A stretch of 64,000 bases of DNA. Source: Lachnospiraceae bacterium. Lineage in GTDB: Bacteria; Bacillota; Clostridia; Lachnospirales; Lachnospiraceae. This document shows, piece by piece, positions 25,704-34,984 of the stretch; positions within the stretch are counted from its first letter, which is position 1, and each line of letters starts with the position of its first letter. The notes beneath the pieces were generated by a model that was not told the DNA's origin, searched no databases, and saw only the letters and a list, made by a program, of their open reading frames with translations. The stretch spans positions 326,990 through 390,989 of the forward strand of contig CAJTEW010000002.1 in assembly GCA_910575605.1 (NCBI GenBank), written 5' to 3'. Both the position numbers and the translations under genes were made by a program.

Positions 25704-27026
25704 TTAGCTCATTTTGCTTAATATCTCTTTGGGCTGTAAGCGAAACACTGGGATGTTAGACATTCCCACAGAGAAGGCTACAACTAAGGTTCCAATTCCA
25801 CAAACAGCCGCAAAGTTACGAACAGTTATTTCCACTTCCAGAGAAGAGGCGGTATCGCTGGCGATTGTTTCGGTTTGCGCGGAGACATTTTGCAGGAGAA
25901 GATCACCCGTTACATCCGCAACGACTTGGCCAGCAAAGAAAGAAATGCCAAATGCCAGCACAGCGATCATCATGACCTCTGCAAAATGTTGCAGAAATAT
26001 CTGCGTCTTTCGGTATCCCATAGCCAGCAATATACCTGTTTCATGAATACGGCCCTTAATCCAAAGACTTAGAATTAAAGACAACACCAGGGCACTGCCA
26101 ATAATTAAGCAGGTCAACAAGGACGATACCAGGGCAGACATATTTTCCAAAGGTGCCGCTGTTCGCTGATATTCTTCATCGGCAGTTTCTACCGCAAAAT
26201 CATCCCATGCAATATTGGCGTTTTCTTTTGCAGATTCAATGGTATTACTAAGCTGAGCCGGATCTTTCACATAAAATTCCAGTCGTTGATATTCTCCTGA
26301 TTCCCCATTGGAATCGTCAATGAAAATTCGGTTCTGATAAAGAGAGGGTGGCGGTACAAGCCCCGCATTAAGTTGTGGTTCCTTGATTTCGTAGATACCT
26401 ACAATAGAGAAGGGGCTGGATGTTTTTTCTTGCGAAGATTGAAGCCAGATTTGATCTCCAACTTCTAAATTGTTAAGTCCTGCAAGTTCTTTACTTATGA
26501 GAACAACATTTTCATCTGTCGGCAGAATGTGACGCCCTTCAGTGATCTGAAAGGTTCCTTTTGAAAAAAACATGCTTTTTTCAGAGTCCGTATTCATTTC
26601 ACTGGTAACAGTATGAAGTAATGTTTCATCATCATCGTATTGATTATTGGTCTCTACCAGTTCCAGATATTCTCCATTGGCATTGGTCAGTATTGCCTCT
26701 CCAATTTGAGAAGCATTGTAGCTTTCAATATTAGGAGTTTTTAAGACTTCTTCAATCACAGAATCATCTAACGGCGCACCGACATATTGAACACCACTGC
26801 TTTGATTTTCACTGGCTATAAAGTTTTCAGATTTAGATTTGTCCACCACTAACCCAAAACTACCACCAAGAGAGTGCCTTAGTTCTTGTGCTGCTGTATC
26901 GGCAGAATATTTAATCGAAAGCCCTACCAAAACAAAGGTTGAAACGACAAGCAGCACCATGAACAACACAATGCTTTTTCCCTTTTTACGGTGTACTGAT
27001 AAAAAGGCTCTGCTTAAAGTGTTCAT
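25704..27026 (-). CDS. FtsX-like ABC permease C2
   Basis: A 440-residue MacB/LolE-type permease: N-terminal helix (about 18-40), an extracellular domain to about residue 295, and three C-terminal helices (about 305-330, 350-380, 400-425). Start at 27026 with AGGAGGTCACATA; a longer frame to 27143 overlaps the preceding gene. Only one FtsX domain, unlike the double-length module A permeases. It follows permease C1 by 11 nt and probably forms a heterodimer with it and the downstream ATPase. Confidence 0.88.
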   Translation of the reverse strand: MNTLSRAFLSVHRKKGKSIVLFMVLLVVSTFVLVGLSIKYSADTAAQELRHSLGGSFGLVVDKSKSENFIASENQSSGVQYVGAPLDDSVIEEVLKTPNIESYNASQIGEAILTNANGEYLELVETNNQYDDDETLLHTVTSEMNTDSEKSMFFSKGTFQITEGRHILPTDENVVLISKELAGLNNLEVGDQIWLQSSQEKTSSPFSIVGIYEIKEPQLNAGLVPPPSLYQNRIFIDDSNGESGEYQRLEFYVKDPAQLSNTIESAKENANIAWDDFAVETADEEYQRTAAPLENMSALVSSLLTCLIIGSALVLSLILSLWIKGRIHETGILLAMGYRKTQIFLQHFAEVMMIAVLAFGISFFAGQVVADVTGDLLLQNVSAQTETIASDTASSLEVEITVRNFAAVCGIGTLVVAFSVGMSNIPVFRLQPKEILSKMS

Positions 27027-27037
27027 TATGTGACCTC

Positions 27038-28471
27038 CTAATCCATCTTTCCAAGCAGCTCTTTGGGCTTCAAACGGAAAATCGGAATAGAAGCTACCGT
27101 TACGGAGGCTATAATCAGCACCCCACCAATACCAAACACCCAAAACAGTGTTTGTGGCACAACTGTGACTGTCAATTCAGTGACAGATGTTGTGTTTGTA
27201 GGGATTTCAGGCAACGTATAACCAAAGGAACCATCCTCACCAATCTCCGGTTCTTGTGTAACAGAATTAGTGGTATCGGTGTCCAAGAGAGCATTTCCCA
27301 TTCCTTGTGCAACTGCTGTACTGGCAAAAAAAGAAAGGCTGAACGCTAATACGGCAACAATAAGAACCTCGGCCAGATGTTGCATTAAAATCTTTGCCTT
27401 ACTAATACCAATAGAAAGTAAGATTCCGGTTTCATGAGTACGGCTCTTTGTCCACATGGTCAGAAGCAAAACTAATATGGCAACGCTTATGGCTGTAGTA
27501 ATCACAATAAGCGTCGTAATCAAACCTCCCAGATTGTCCAGCGGCAAAGCTGCAGATTCGTAGGATTTATTTTCTTCGGCCAACGTAAAACAATCCCAAT
27601 CTATGGAATCCAGATTTCTTACATCTTCCATAATATTGTCCAACTTAGCCGGATCATCTACCTGATAATGAACTTTGTAATAGCCCTCAGATGACCAGGA
27701 TAACAGTTCTACGCTTGTTTCCACATCCATCAAAACTGTATTTTCCAGCAAATCTCCCGGTGTTGAAAACATGGAAACTTGTTGTGTTATCCTAGAATCA
27801 AAGATACCGACAATGGTAACTGTTTCTTGCAATTTTCCAGCTTCTTCATCTCCGCCTGTAATTTGTGGATTCATAGCGATTACAAATTGGTCGCCTAATT
27901 TCAGATTGTTTGATTCCGCCAACTCTTTATGGATCAGCACAGCGTTGTGATCCTCGCTGGTAATCTGGCGTCCTTCAATCAACTCAAGGCTGCCACCAGT
28001 AAACATATCAGCTTCCGCTGTATTGGTGTAGCCATAAATATTTGCCTGTTTACTCAGTACCGGCTCATTGGCAAACATACTTCCTTCAATACTCTTTAAC
28101 TTCAAATACTCGCCATCCATCGTTTTCAGATTTGCGGGGCCAATATTCTCTGCATTATATCCGCTTACGCCGGGAACCTCTGCCACTTTATCCGCAATTT
28201 CTTTTGTCAGGGATTCTCCCACATACGCCATCGCATAGGAACCGTTCCCAAGATCACGGCGTTCATATTTGCTCTGGTCGCTGTGATCTTCTTTCATGAC
28301 AAATCCACCGCCTAAAGACTGACGCACATTTGCAGCCGCCTGGTCAGCGGCCTTGCGAATAGATACCCCGGAAATTACAAGTGTACCTACGACTAAGAAA
28401 ATCATAAACAGCAAGAGCGTCTTGCTCCATTTTCGGACAAGATACAAAATTGTCCTTTTTCCCACATTCAT
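27038..28471 (-). CDS. FtsX-like ABC permease C1
   Basis: A 477-residue single-FtsX permease with helix at about 18-40, extracellular domain to about 310, and helices near 320-345, 365-395 and 435-460. ATG at 28471 with AAGGAGGCACTTCT. The ends of C1 and C2 are alike (PIFRLKPKELLGKMD and PVFRLQPKEILSKMS), so they are paralogues. First gene after the tandem direct repeat at 28538-28556, which likely controls it. Confidence 0.88.
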   Translation of the reverse strand: MNVGKRTILYLVRKWSKTLLLFMIFLVVGTLVISGVSIRKAADQAAANVRQSLGGGFVMKEDHSDQSKYERRDLGNGSYAMAYVGESLTKEIADKVAEVPGVSGYNAENIGPANLKTMDGEYLKLKSIEGSMFANEPVLSKQANIYGYTNTAEADMFTGGSLELIEGRQITSEDHNAVLIHKELAESNNLKLGDQFVIAMNPQITGGDEEAGKLQETVTIVGIFDSRITQQVSMFSTPGDLLENTVLMDVETSVELLSWSSEGYYKVHYQVDDPAKLDNIMEDVRNLDSIDWDCFTLAEENKSYESAALPLDNLGGLITTLIVITTAISVAILVLLLTMWTKSRTHETGILLSIGISKAKILMQHLAEVLIVAVLAFSLSFFASTAVAQGMGNALLDTDTTNSVTQEPEIGEDGSFGYTLPEIPTNTTSVTELTVTVVPQTLFWVFGIGGVLIIASVTVASIPIFRLKPKELLGKMD

Positions 28472-28537
28472 AGAAGTGCCTCCTTTGCTTTGTTTTTCAG
28501 TATTTTAGCAGGCATATTTCTCATGGGTATGGAACAT

Positions 28538-28556
28538 AGTTGTCATGGAGTTGTCA
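28538..28556 (-). promoter_or_regulatory. Tandem direct repeat upstream of permease C1
   Basis: TGACAACT occurs twice with 11-bp spacing on the minus strand (28556-28549 and 28545-28538), the upstream copy containing TTGACA. This is the spacing bound by OmpR-type regulators, so it is a candidate target of the regulator at 30871-31536. No clear -10 was found. Confidence 0.5.
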
Positions 28557-28609
28557 AAACACTGTCTGTATATTGATAAACAGATTTTTCGTTTTCTTGG
28601 TCTTTCGGC

Positions 28610-28641
28610 AAAAAAGGCGGCGGCTCTAAAAAGCCACCGCC
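28610..28641 (-). terminator. Rho-independent terminator after lipoprotein A
   Basis: 10-bp GC-rich stem (28616-28625 with 28632-28641, one G-U pair) and a run of six T on the minus strand. It separates the lipoprotein A transcript from the permease operon. The rest of the 28472-28776 gap holds the direct repeat above and nothing else recognisable. Confidence 0.85.
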
Positions 28642-28776
28642 AGCTCAAATAAGCGTGTCAGTATAGCTGCTGTACGACAGCTTTTTTGCCATCGTGCGGT
28701 AGCTAATCACTTATAGCCTGATTGTCTCATGAATATTCAAATCAGGAAGTCAAAACACTCCATGGGTCGTTCTATT

Positions 28777-29295
28777 TTACGTCCAATCATTATAAAAATC
28801 ATCCATCCATTCTTCGGAATCTAAGCCATCAGAGGGTGAATCCACACTTACATTGCTTATATCGCTTAAAGTGATTTCACACGATCCGCTTGTGCCATCC
28901 CCAACAAGTATGATTCTTGCCGTACCTTTCTCCAAATCAATGGATGTATTCTGTGTACCATCACCTTCTAAAAGAGTGGTAATTTCGTTCTCCTCGGAGA
29001 CAAGCAGCACTTTGAATTTTCCGCTGGACAGATTTGTCGAAAGGTCAAGGGAAATAGAAGCATCTTCTTGGACATCGAGCATCCAGATGGTATCTTTTCC
29101 ATTGAACCCTTGAAATTCTCTTTTCAGAGAAGCGTCCGTACTTCCGGTGTCCACACATTTTTGATAGGTATAGCTGTCCTCGTTAGAAAGGATGGAATTG
29201 CAGTCATTATATGAGGAATTTCCACAGGCAGATAATACCAATGTAAAAACCAAAGTCAAACAGAATAGTTTAATGATGTTTTTGTGTATCTCAAT
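28777..29295 (-). CDS. Lipoprotein A of the ABC module (ATT start)
   Basis: A 172-residue paralogue of lipoprotein B with lipobox LSAC, long stretches of identical residues and the acidic end EEWMDDFYNDWT. The best Met-like codon in frame is TTG at 29259, which would remove most of the signal peptide. The position that aligns with the ATG of lipoprotein B is ATT at 29295, and AAGGAG stands 8 nt ahead of it. So it either starts at ATT, at low efficiency, or has lost its start by mutation. It lies between the sensor kinase gene and a terminator. Confidence 0.7.
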   Translation of the reverse strand: MEIHKNIIKLFCLTLVFTLVLSACGNSSYNDCNSILSNEDSYTYQKCVDTGSTDASLKREFQGFNGKDTIWMLDVQEDASISLDLSTNLSSGKFKVLLVSEENEITTLLEGDGTQNTSIDLEKGTARIILVGDGTSGSCEITLSDISNVSVDSPSDGLDSEEWMDDFYNDWT

Positions 29296-29425
29296 GTAAT
29301 CTCTCCTTATTTTATATTAGAACTTCTGTATAGCGGATAAATACACCATACACCTCCATTTTATCAATGGGTCAACCCTATCTTGTTTAATGAAGTCCTC
29401 TTTGTATTGGTACGTTGAGATAACT

Positions 29426-30874
29426 TCATTTTACGAAGCGGTTATTTGTGGGGCAGTTTATTGTAAATCTCATTCCATGCTCATACGGCATAAAGGAGTA
29501 AGGGATTTTGTAAGTATCCAAAAGTTTATGGGTGATATATAATCCAAGGCCATTTCCACCAGTTTCCCTGCTGCGAGAATAATCAGGCCGGTAAAACGCT
29601 TCAAACAAATGATTTAGGTCTTTCTCTGAAATCGGGACGCATTCATTTTCTACTATGATCGTGCCTTCTGAACAGATAACAGAGACTTTTCCACCACTGT
29701 TTGTATAATTCACAGCATTAGAGATAACATTGGAGATTGCCCGCTTTACAGCTTTGACCGGAATATGAACCACCCCGGCTTTTTCTGTTTCAATATAAAA
29801 TACAATTCCCTTTGAATCTGCAATCAAGCGGTAGGAATTACAGACCTCATGGAGCAACTCAGAAAGCTGGACTTTCTTGATAGGTTCTTCTGGCTGTCCA
29901 GTCAATTTAGAGGCGTCAAGCACCTCTTGGATCATAGAAGAAAGCTGCAGCATTTTTTCTTTGCATACAGGGAGATAAGTATCTGTATCTTCAAATTTCC
30001 CCACACCTAAAATCATGCTGTCCAGCATAGTGCAAACTGCCGATACAGGCGTTTTCAACTCATGCGAAGCAGCTCGCATGAAGTCTATTTTTGATTGCTC
30101 CACTTCGCTAACATGGGCGATTTCTGCGTGCAGATGATCTATTGATGTCAAAAGTTCCTTATAAAGTGCGTTGATATTTTGAGATAACTGTCCGATCTCA
30201 TCCTTTGTGCGAATTTCACAGACAGCATTTCTCTTTAATAACCTCATTTGCTCTGTAGTTTCTGATATTTTCTTGATTGGTGTAGAAAGCCGTCTGGAAT
30301 ACAAAAACGCCACAATAGCAGAAATAATAAAGCAAATCAACAAGTTAATAGGAAGGATCTCAAGAACAATGCCTTTTGTTTCATTTACCGGCTGCAATGT
30401 AACAAGAATAAGCAACGTACAATCTTCGTTATCTGCATTTTGAAACGAAAATTCCCGCTTTACAAATTGTGCTGTTAAGTAGGGAGCCAGGCCATCAATC
30501 CCTTGTTCAGCGCCCGTAACATTAGACTGAGCATCATTCGCTTGATCTCCGGGAGAGGCTTGAAAAGAATAATCTTTCCCGTTTCCATTCAGGGCATCTT
30601 CAATATAAAAAGAACCATAGACATACTGTTTATCTCCGCAGGTCAAGTTCACAAATGCCTTATTCTTAGCATACCGCTCCAAAACCTTATCTTCCGATAA
30701 TTCTGAGGATTGTTGAAGCTGCTGTATTATTTCCTCCCCTATGCTTTCCGCAAGACTTTCTTTTTGGTTTGTATAAAAAGCAGGTATCAGAAAATACATC
30801 AACCCATGCCCAATTAACGTAATGATAATCATTAACATAAGGGTATAACAAAAAGTTTTTGGAAATAGTTTCAT
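29426..30874 (-). CDS. Sensor histidine kinase, module C
   Basis: A 482-residue kinase with helices near 11-32 and 175-193, an extracellular sensor domain of about 140 residues, a HAMP region (RRLSTPIKKIS), HisKA box AASHELKTP (phospho-His271) and an HATPase domain (SNAVNYTN, GGNGLGLYIT). The large sensor domain sets it apart from the BceS-like kinase of module A. It overlaps the regulator gene by 4 nt (ATGA). The pair likely controls lipoprotein A and the C1-C2-ATPase operon. Confidence 0.92.
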   Translation of the reverse strand: MKLFPKTFCYTLMLMIIITLIGHGLMYFLIPAFYTNQKESLAESIGEEIIQQLQQSSELSEDKVLERYAKNKAFVNLTCGDKQYVYGSFYIEDALNGNGKDYSFQASPGDQANDAQSNVTGAEQGIDGLAPYLTAQFVKREFSFQNADNEDCTLLILVTLQPVNETKGIVLEILPINLLICFIISAIVAFLYSRRLSTPIKKISETTEQMRLLKRNAVCEIRTKDEIGQLSQNINALYKELLTSIDHLHAEIAHVSEVEQSKIDFMRAASHELKTPVSAVCTMLDSMILGVGKFEDTDTYLPVCKEKMLQLSSMIQEVLDASKLTGQPEEPIKKVQLSELLHEVCNSYRLIADSKGIVFYIETEKAGVVHIPVKAVKRAISNVISNAVNYTNSGGKVSVICSEGTIIVENECVPISEKDLNHLFEAFYRPDYSRSRETGGNGLGLYITHKLLDTYKIPYSFMPYEHGMRFTINCPTNNRFVK

Positions 30875-31536
30875 CGCACATCCTCAAATTTATAGCCGAT
30901 TCCCTTCACTGTTACAATACAGTCCAATCCTAACTTTTTACGAAGTCTGCCGATATATGTGTCAATCGTCCTATCATTCAATGGAACATCTGTCCCCCAA
31001 ATAGAATCGAGAATTTGATCTCTGGTCAACACAACTCCTGTATGATCCACCAGAATTTTCAGCAACTGCACTTCTTTGGGTGAAATATCAATCAGCTTTC
31101 CTGCCTTTTCTGCTGAAAAGCCGGAGAAGTCCACTATAATATCTTTATAACTCCAAATATTTGCTGGTCCCGTTTTTCCAATACGCCGAAGAAGCGCCGT
31201 AATCCTTTTTCCCAGTAAAACGATGGAAAACGGTTTCGTTACATAATCATCTGCCAGATTGTCAAAACTCATAATCTGTGTATCCATGTCGTCCATCGCT
31301 GTGAGCATAAGAATTGGTATGCTGCTTGCCTGACGAATCTTTTTCAAAACATTCAGACCGTTTATTTGGGGAAGCATGATGTCCAAAACAACCAGGTCTA
31401 TCTCTTTGCTATTGAACAACTCTAAAGCCTGTTCTCCATCGTATGCTGAAAACACGATGTGGCCCATATCCTGCAAATACTCACAAACAGATTCGTTTGT
31501 CAGGACATCATCTTCTACTATCAATAAGTTTGCCAT
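30871..31536 (-). CDS. OmpR-family response regulator, module C
   Basis: A 221-residue regulator: receiver with Glu8-Asp9-Asp10, acceptor Asp52 (VLDIMLPQING), Thr-Ala and YVTKPF, then winged helix (SPKEVQLLKIL, RTIDTYIGRLRKKL, GIGYKF). VanR/SpaR-like overall. ATG at 31536. A TGA-TATACT extended -10 on the minus strand at 31663-31655 may be its promoter. Expected to bind direct repeats such as that at 28538-28556. Confidence 0.93.
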   Translation of the reverse strand: MANLLIVEDDVLTNESVCEYLQDMGHIVFSAYDGEQALELFNSKEIDLVVLDIMLPQINGLNVLKKIRQASSIPILMLTAMDDMDTQIMSFDNLADDYVTKPFSIVLLGKRITALLRRIGKTGPANIWSYKDIIVDFSGFSAEKAGKLIDISPKEVQLLKILVDHTGVVLTRDQILDSIWGTDVPLNDRTIDTYIGRLRKKLGLDCIVTVKGIGYKFEDVR

Positions 31537-31690
31537 TTCATCACCCTTTTTTATTTAGATATTAGCATTCCAATGTGTCATGTATATGAATTTTCCATGG
31601 ATAACGAGAAACTTTGTCAAGTAAGGCAGTAGACTCCACACAGACACGCCAATAAGTATATCAAATTTTCTGAATAATTTCCATATATGC

Positions 31691-32746
31691 TTATGAATGT
31701 TCTTTTTCCTGTGTCCTTTCCGCAGACGGTCCCAGCAGATAGTCAATATTGGCCTTCACATTCTGCAGCTCCCGCATTTCTTCCCGTACCTGCTTATATT
31801 CCGCATAGGCTTTTCTCTTGGCCTCCAGCACTTCGGCATATTCTTCCCGCAGAGTCTTTACGGTAGGCAGCTTCTCCACTCCCAGGCTGTCAAAATATTT
31901 CTTCGCTGCCTGGTGGATCAGGATGTCAGCCTCATGCTCGGCCCGGAATTTTTTGCTGTAACCGGCTTTTCGATACGCAATGTAGACAGATCTCGTCTTA
32001 GAGTAATTGACGATCTGTTTCTGCAATTCTCCATTTTGAGATAAACGGCTTTCCATATCCTTGATCTGCGTGGAAAGCTCATTAAACCGGGAAGTCGTAG
32101 CCTGGGCCTTTGCTTGAAGGTCCTCATAGCTCATATCCCCATGCTCTTTCAGGTAAGCCACAGCTTTCGCAAGCTGCTTCACATTGAACACTTTGGCACA
32201 ACGCTCATAACCGGCACCTTTACCGGCCCGCATTGCGGCGTCAATATCAATCAGCATCCTCACCGAAGAATTGGACCGTTTGGGCTGAACAGAGGGAATA
32301 TAGGTTCCGGCGATCCTTTCCCGTATTGCCTGTTCAGTATAATCTCCTTTTAGCGTATTGCAGCGGGTTCGGCTCTTTTGCCCTGGAACACGGAAATTGA
32401 TAGATTTCCCGCGCCGGGTGACTTCCACACCGGACGCTTCCAGAATTTTCAGGAAATCCTCAAAGGTGGAGGGGTGCTGCTCCAGGGCGGCGTCAATGGC
32501 CTGACGGATCTGATTCTGAAAGGAAAGCGGTTTGTTTCCATCACCCAGCCATTTTCCATAGTGGCCGCGGCTGGGCTTGGGATCTTCGACAATAGAAAGG
32601 CCATGCTCCAGACACAGCTTATCGCTGATCCGGCGCAAAGCCCAGGAGGAACCCCAAAAGTTGCGGAATTTCCTGGTAGACTCCAGATTTACCGCACTCA
32701 CGATGATGTGATTATGGACATGGTGCTTGTCTATGTGCATGCAGAC
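31691..32746 (-). pseudogene. N-terminally truncated MobA/VirD2-type relaxase
   Basis: About 350 codons are clearly homologous to the intact relaxase at 32943, from VCMHIDKHHVHNHII to the C-terminal coiled coil. The frame extends upstream to 33025 but that part reads through a hairpin array and the antisense frame of its neighbour and is not relaxase. The metal-binding H-x-H-x-H type cluster is kept; the first ~115 residues with the catalytic Tyr region are lost. Nicking activity is therefore unlikely. It is a partial duplicate or a relic of a second element. Confidence 0.75.
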
Positions 32747-32786
32747 AATACCTAAATAAAGGTTCTCAAAACTACTGGCAAGCAAT

Positions 32787-32919
32787 GCAATCTTCCGTAA
32801 GATTGCGTATTTAGCAGAAATCCCGTACCCGGAATTTCTGCTAAATGCTTGTTGGTGACATATCCCCAAACCCCTGAGATCATTGCCGTTGGCAATGGCT
32901 GCGCGTTCCGTTGGAACGC
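32787..32919. repeat. Array of four hairpins between the two relaxase copies
   Basis: Four perfect inverted repeats in 133 bp: GCAATCTT-CCGT-AAGATTGC (32787-32806); a 12-bp stem, extendable to 15, around 32810-32845; CATTGCC-GTT-GGCAATG (32881-32897); GCGTTCC-GTT-GGAACGC (32903-32919). Two share a GTT loop flanked by CC/GG. Replaces the missing start of the truncated relaxase. It could be the end of a mobile sequence, an interspersed hairpin repeat, or a structured RNA. Confidence 0.7.
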
Positions 32920-32942
32920 TGAAAAACAAAAGCGGAGAGAAC

Positions 32943-34352
32943 CTATTGTCGTGATTTTTGCGATTCCCTCTGCGGTTCCCGCCCGGTGGGAATGTCCAGC
33001 AAATGCTCCACATTCGCCCGGACATTATGGAGCTCCTTCATATCAGCCCTGGCCTGCTTGTAAGAAGAATAGGCTTTCCGTTTCTGTTCCAGGAGCCCGG
33101 CGTATTCTTCCCGCAGAGATTTAACGGAGGGCAGCTTTGTGATTCCCAATCCGTCAAAGTGTTTCTTTGCCGCCTGGTGCAGCAGGATTTCCGTCTCATG
33201 CGCCGCACGGAATTTTTTGCTGTACCCGGCTTTCCGGTATTCCACATAGACTGTCCGTGTTTTGGCATAATTTACGATCTGTTTCTGCAGCTCCCCGTTG
33301 GCGGCCATCTGCGATTCCAGTTCCTTGATCTGTACCGACAGCGCATTAAAATTAGCAGTAGCAATATCTGATTTTTTCTGCAAATCCTCATAGTTCATAT
33401 CGCCATGCTCTTTGAGCCAGATCACCGCCTGAGAGAGCTGTTTTAAGTTGAACACCTTCGCCCAGCGTTCATATCCCGGACCTTTGCCGGAACGGATTGC
33501 CGCCTCAATATCCACCAGCAGCCCGACTTTGGAAACCGGCTTTTGGGGAGAAATACGGCGCGGCTTTGCCGTCCGTGTGCCGGCGATCCGTTCTTTGATG
33601 GCCTGCTCGGTATAGTCGCCTTTCAGTGTGTCACACCGGGTATATCTATCATCAGGTGACAGGCGAAAACGAAGGTGCTTTCGCTCCCGGTTGACTTCAA
33701 TCCCAGCCGCCTCCAGCTTTTTCAAAAGTTCTTCAAAGTCCTTCGGCTTTTCTTCCAGGGCTGCGTCGATAGCCTGTCGCAGCCGCTCCTGGTGGGAAGG
33801 CTGTTTCTGACTTCCCATCCATGTGCCATAATGATCCCGGCTGGGTTTCGGATTCTCTACAATGGAAAGCCCATGCTCCAGGCACAGCTTGTCATTCATG
33901 CGCCGGATCGCCCAAGTAGAGCCCCAGAAGTTGCGGAATTTTTTCTGGCAGTCCAGCGTGGTAGAATTTATGATGATGTGGTTATGGACATGGTGTTTAT
34001 CCACATGGGTACAGACAACAAAAGCATGGTTTCCCTTCGTCAGTTTCAATGCCAGCTCCCGCCCGATCTGGTTCGCTTCTTCCGGCGTGACCTCGCCGGG
34101 TTTGAACGCCTGCCGGAGATGGTAGGCAATCACATCATCCGCGCCCCGGCTTCTTCCGGTCAGGTTCGCATACTGCCGTTTGGATAAAAGGAACTCCGCA
34201 TCAGCGGTCCGGGTGTCGCACTCATGGCCATAAATGAATTTCCCATAATCGGTTTTCTGCGGATTCTTTACGTAGTCAATGATGTCCGCTATGGCCGTGG
34301 AAACATCCCGGCCTTTCCCAACATGCAGCGGCATGAGCCGAGTGGTTGCCAT
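32943..34352 (-). CDS. MobA/VirD2-type relaxase
   Basis: A 469-residue relaxase that nicks oriT and pilots the strand into the recipient. N-terminal domain: DIIDYVKNP (Tyr27 the likely nucleophile), KFIYGHECDT, then the metal-binding cluster HHVHNH (120-125). A long helical C-terminus (about 290-440) follows. Start at ATG 34352 with a GGGGG(TG) site; an in-frame GTG lies three codons earlier. MobC is encoded upstream and a candidate oriT lies between. Intact and probably the functional relaxase of the element. Confidence 0.9.
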   Translation of the reverse strand: MATTRLMPLHVGKGRDVSTAIADIIDYVKNPQKTDYGKFIYGHECDTRTADAEFLLSKRQYANLTGRSRGADDVIAYHLRQAFKPGEVTPEEANQIGRELALKLTKGNHAFVVCTHVDKHHVHNHIIINSTTLDCQKKFRNFWGSTWAIRRMNDKLCLEHGLSIVENPKPSRDHYGTWMGSQKQPSHQERLRQAIDAALEEKPKDFEELLKKLEAAGIEVNRERKHLRFRLSPDDRYTRCDTLKGDYTEQAIKERIAGTRTAKPRRISPQKPVSKVGLLVDIEAAIRSGKGPGYERWAKVFNLKQLSQAVIWLKEHGDMNYEDLQKKSDIATANFNALSVQIKELESQMAANGELQKQIVNYAKTRTVYVEYRKAGYSKKFRAAHETEILLHQAAKKHFDGLGITKLPSVKSLREEYAGLLEQKRKAYSSYKQARADMKELHNVRANVEHLLDIPTGREPQRESQKSRQ

Positions 34353-34385
34353 ATCTGTCACCCCCTTAATCCAATATAGGACCTG

Positions 34386-34895
34386 TTACCGCTCCGGCTC
34401 CTTTTTTGCTTTCGTCCTGTCACTGTGCGCCTGCTGCCCGGCATTTTTATTCAGGCTGTCACGCACGGATGGTTTCTGCTCCTGGGCCGGCGCACACTCC
34501 CGCCTGGCCTGGGAGAGAAACAGGTCGGTAAGTCCGGGATTGCAGCGGTCCACGGCAAAGCAGACATTCCGGTCATATCCAAAACCGTCCTTATCCTCAC
34601 AGACCGGAACCGTCTGCGCCCATGCTTTGTTGTCCCGTGAAATGCGCCCGTCGTGATCTTTCTGCCGGACCGTGTTGGCAAGGACATAAAAAATCCGTCC
34701 AGGATCAAATTGCTGTAAGACCTGCTGCACACATGCCGTGCCTAAACGGTTGTCCCGGTAGTTGTCCGCAATGGCCTGTTCGATTGCCTCCCTGCACGCA
34801 ATGTTTGCTTTGTGGGAAGCGTGGTACTGATCCAGCTCCCCATGCTCATGCGCATAGGCAGCAGAATGGAAATAAATTGGCGTTGTATCTTTCAA
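34386..34895 (-). CDS. DUF3849 protein
   Basis: A 169-residue soluble protein. The start is taken at TTG 34895 (KDTTPIYFHSAAYAHEHGE) because GGAGG lies 7 nt ahead; no in-frame ATG fits. The segments YAHEHGELDQYHAS, ACREAIEQAI, RISRDNKAWAQ and NPGLTDLF are the DUF3849 pattern common in Tn1549-like elements. Function unknown. It ends with the shared element tail QKPSVRDSLNK and then EPER. Between the CD1845-like gene and the relaxase, in the mobilisation block. Confidence 0.82.
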   Translation of the reverse strand: MKDTTPIYFHSAAYAHEHGELDQYHASHKANIACREAIEQAIADNYRDNRLGTACVQQVLQQFDPGRIFYVLANTVRQKDHDGRISRDNKAWAQTVPVCEDKDGFGYDRNVCFAVDRCNPGLTDLFLSQARRECAPAQEQKPSVRDSLNKNAGQQAHSDRTKAKKEPER

Positions 34896-34984
34896 TGAAA
34901 TCCCTCCAATCAAAAAGCTGCCGTAACAGACAGCCATAATTATAGAAAAAGGGCGGGGCTGCCAATGCGCCCCGCCGAAACTGT

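Noticed and set aside
26839..31536. Vancomycin-resistance (van) operon, since VanS/VanR-like proteins occur in Tn1549 relatives
   Set aside because: No VanH, VanA/B ligase or VanX-like gene is present; the two-component pair stands with FtsX permeases and lipoproteins.
32747..33025. N-terminal extension of the truncated relaxase frame
   Set aside because: It reads hairpin-array DNA and the antisense frame of the intact relaxase; not homologous to relaxase.
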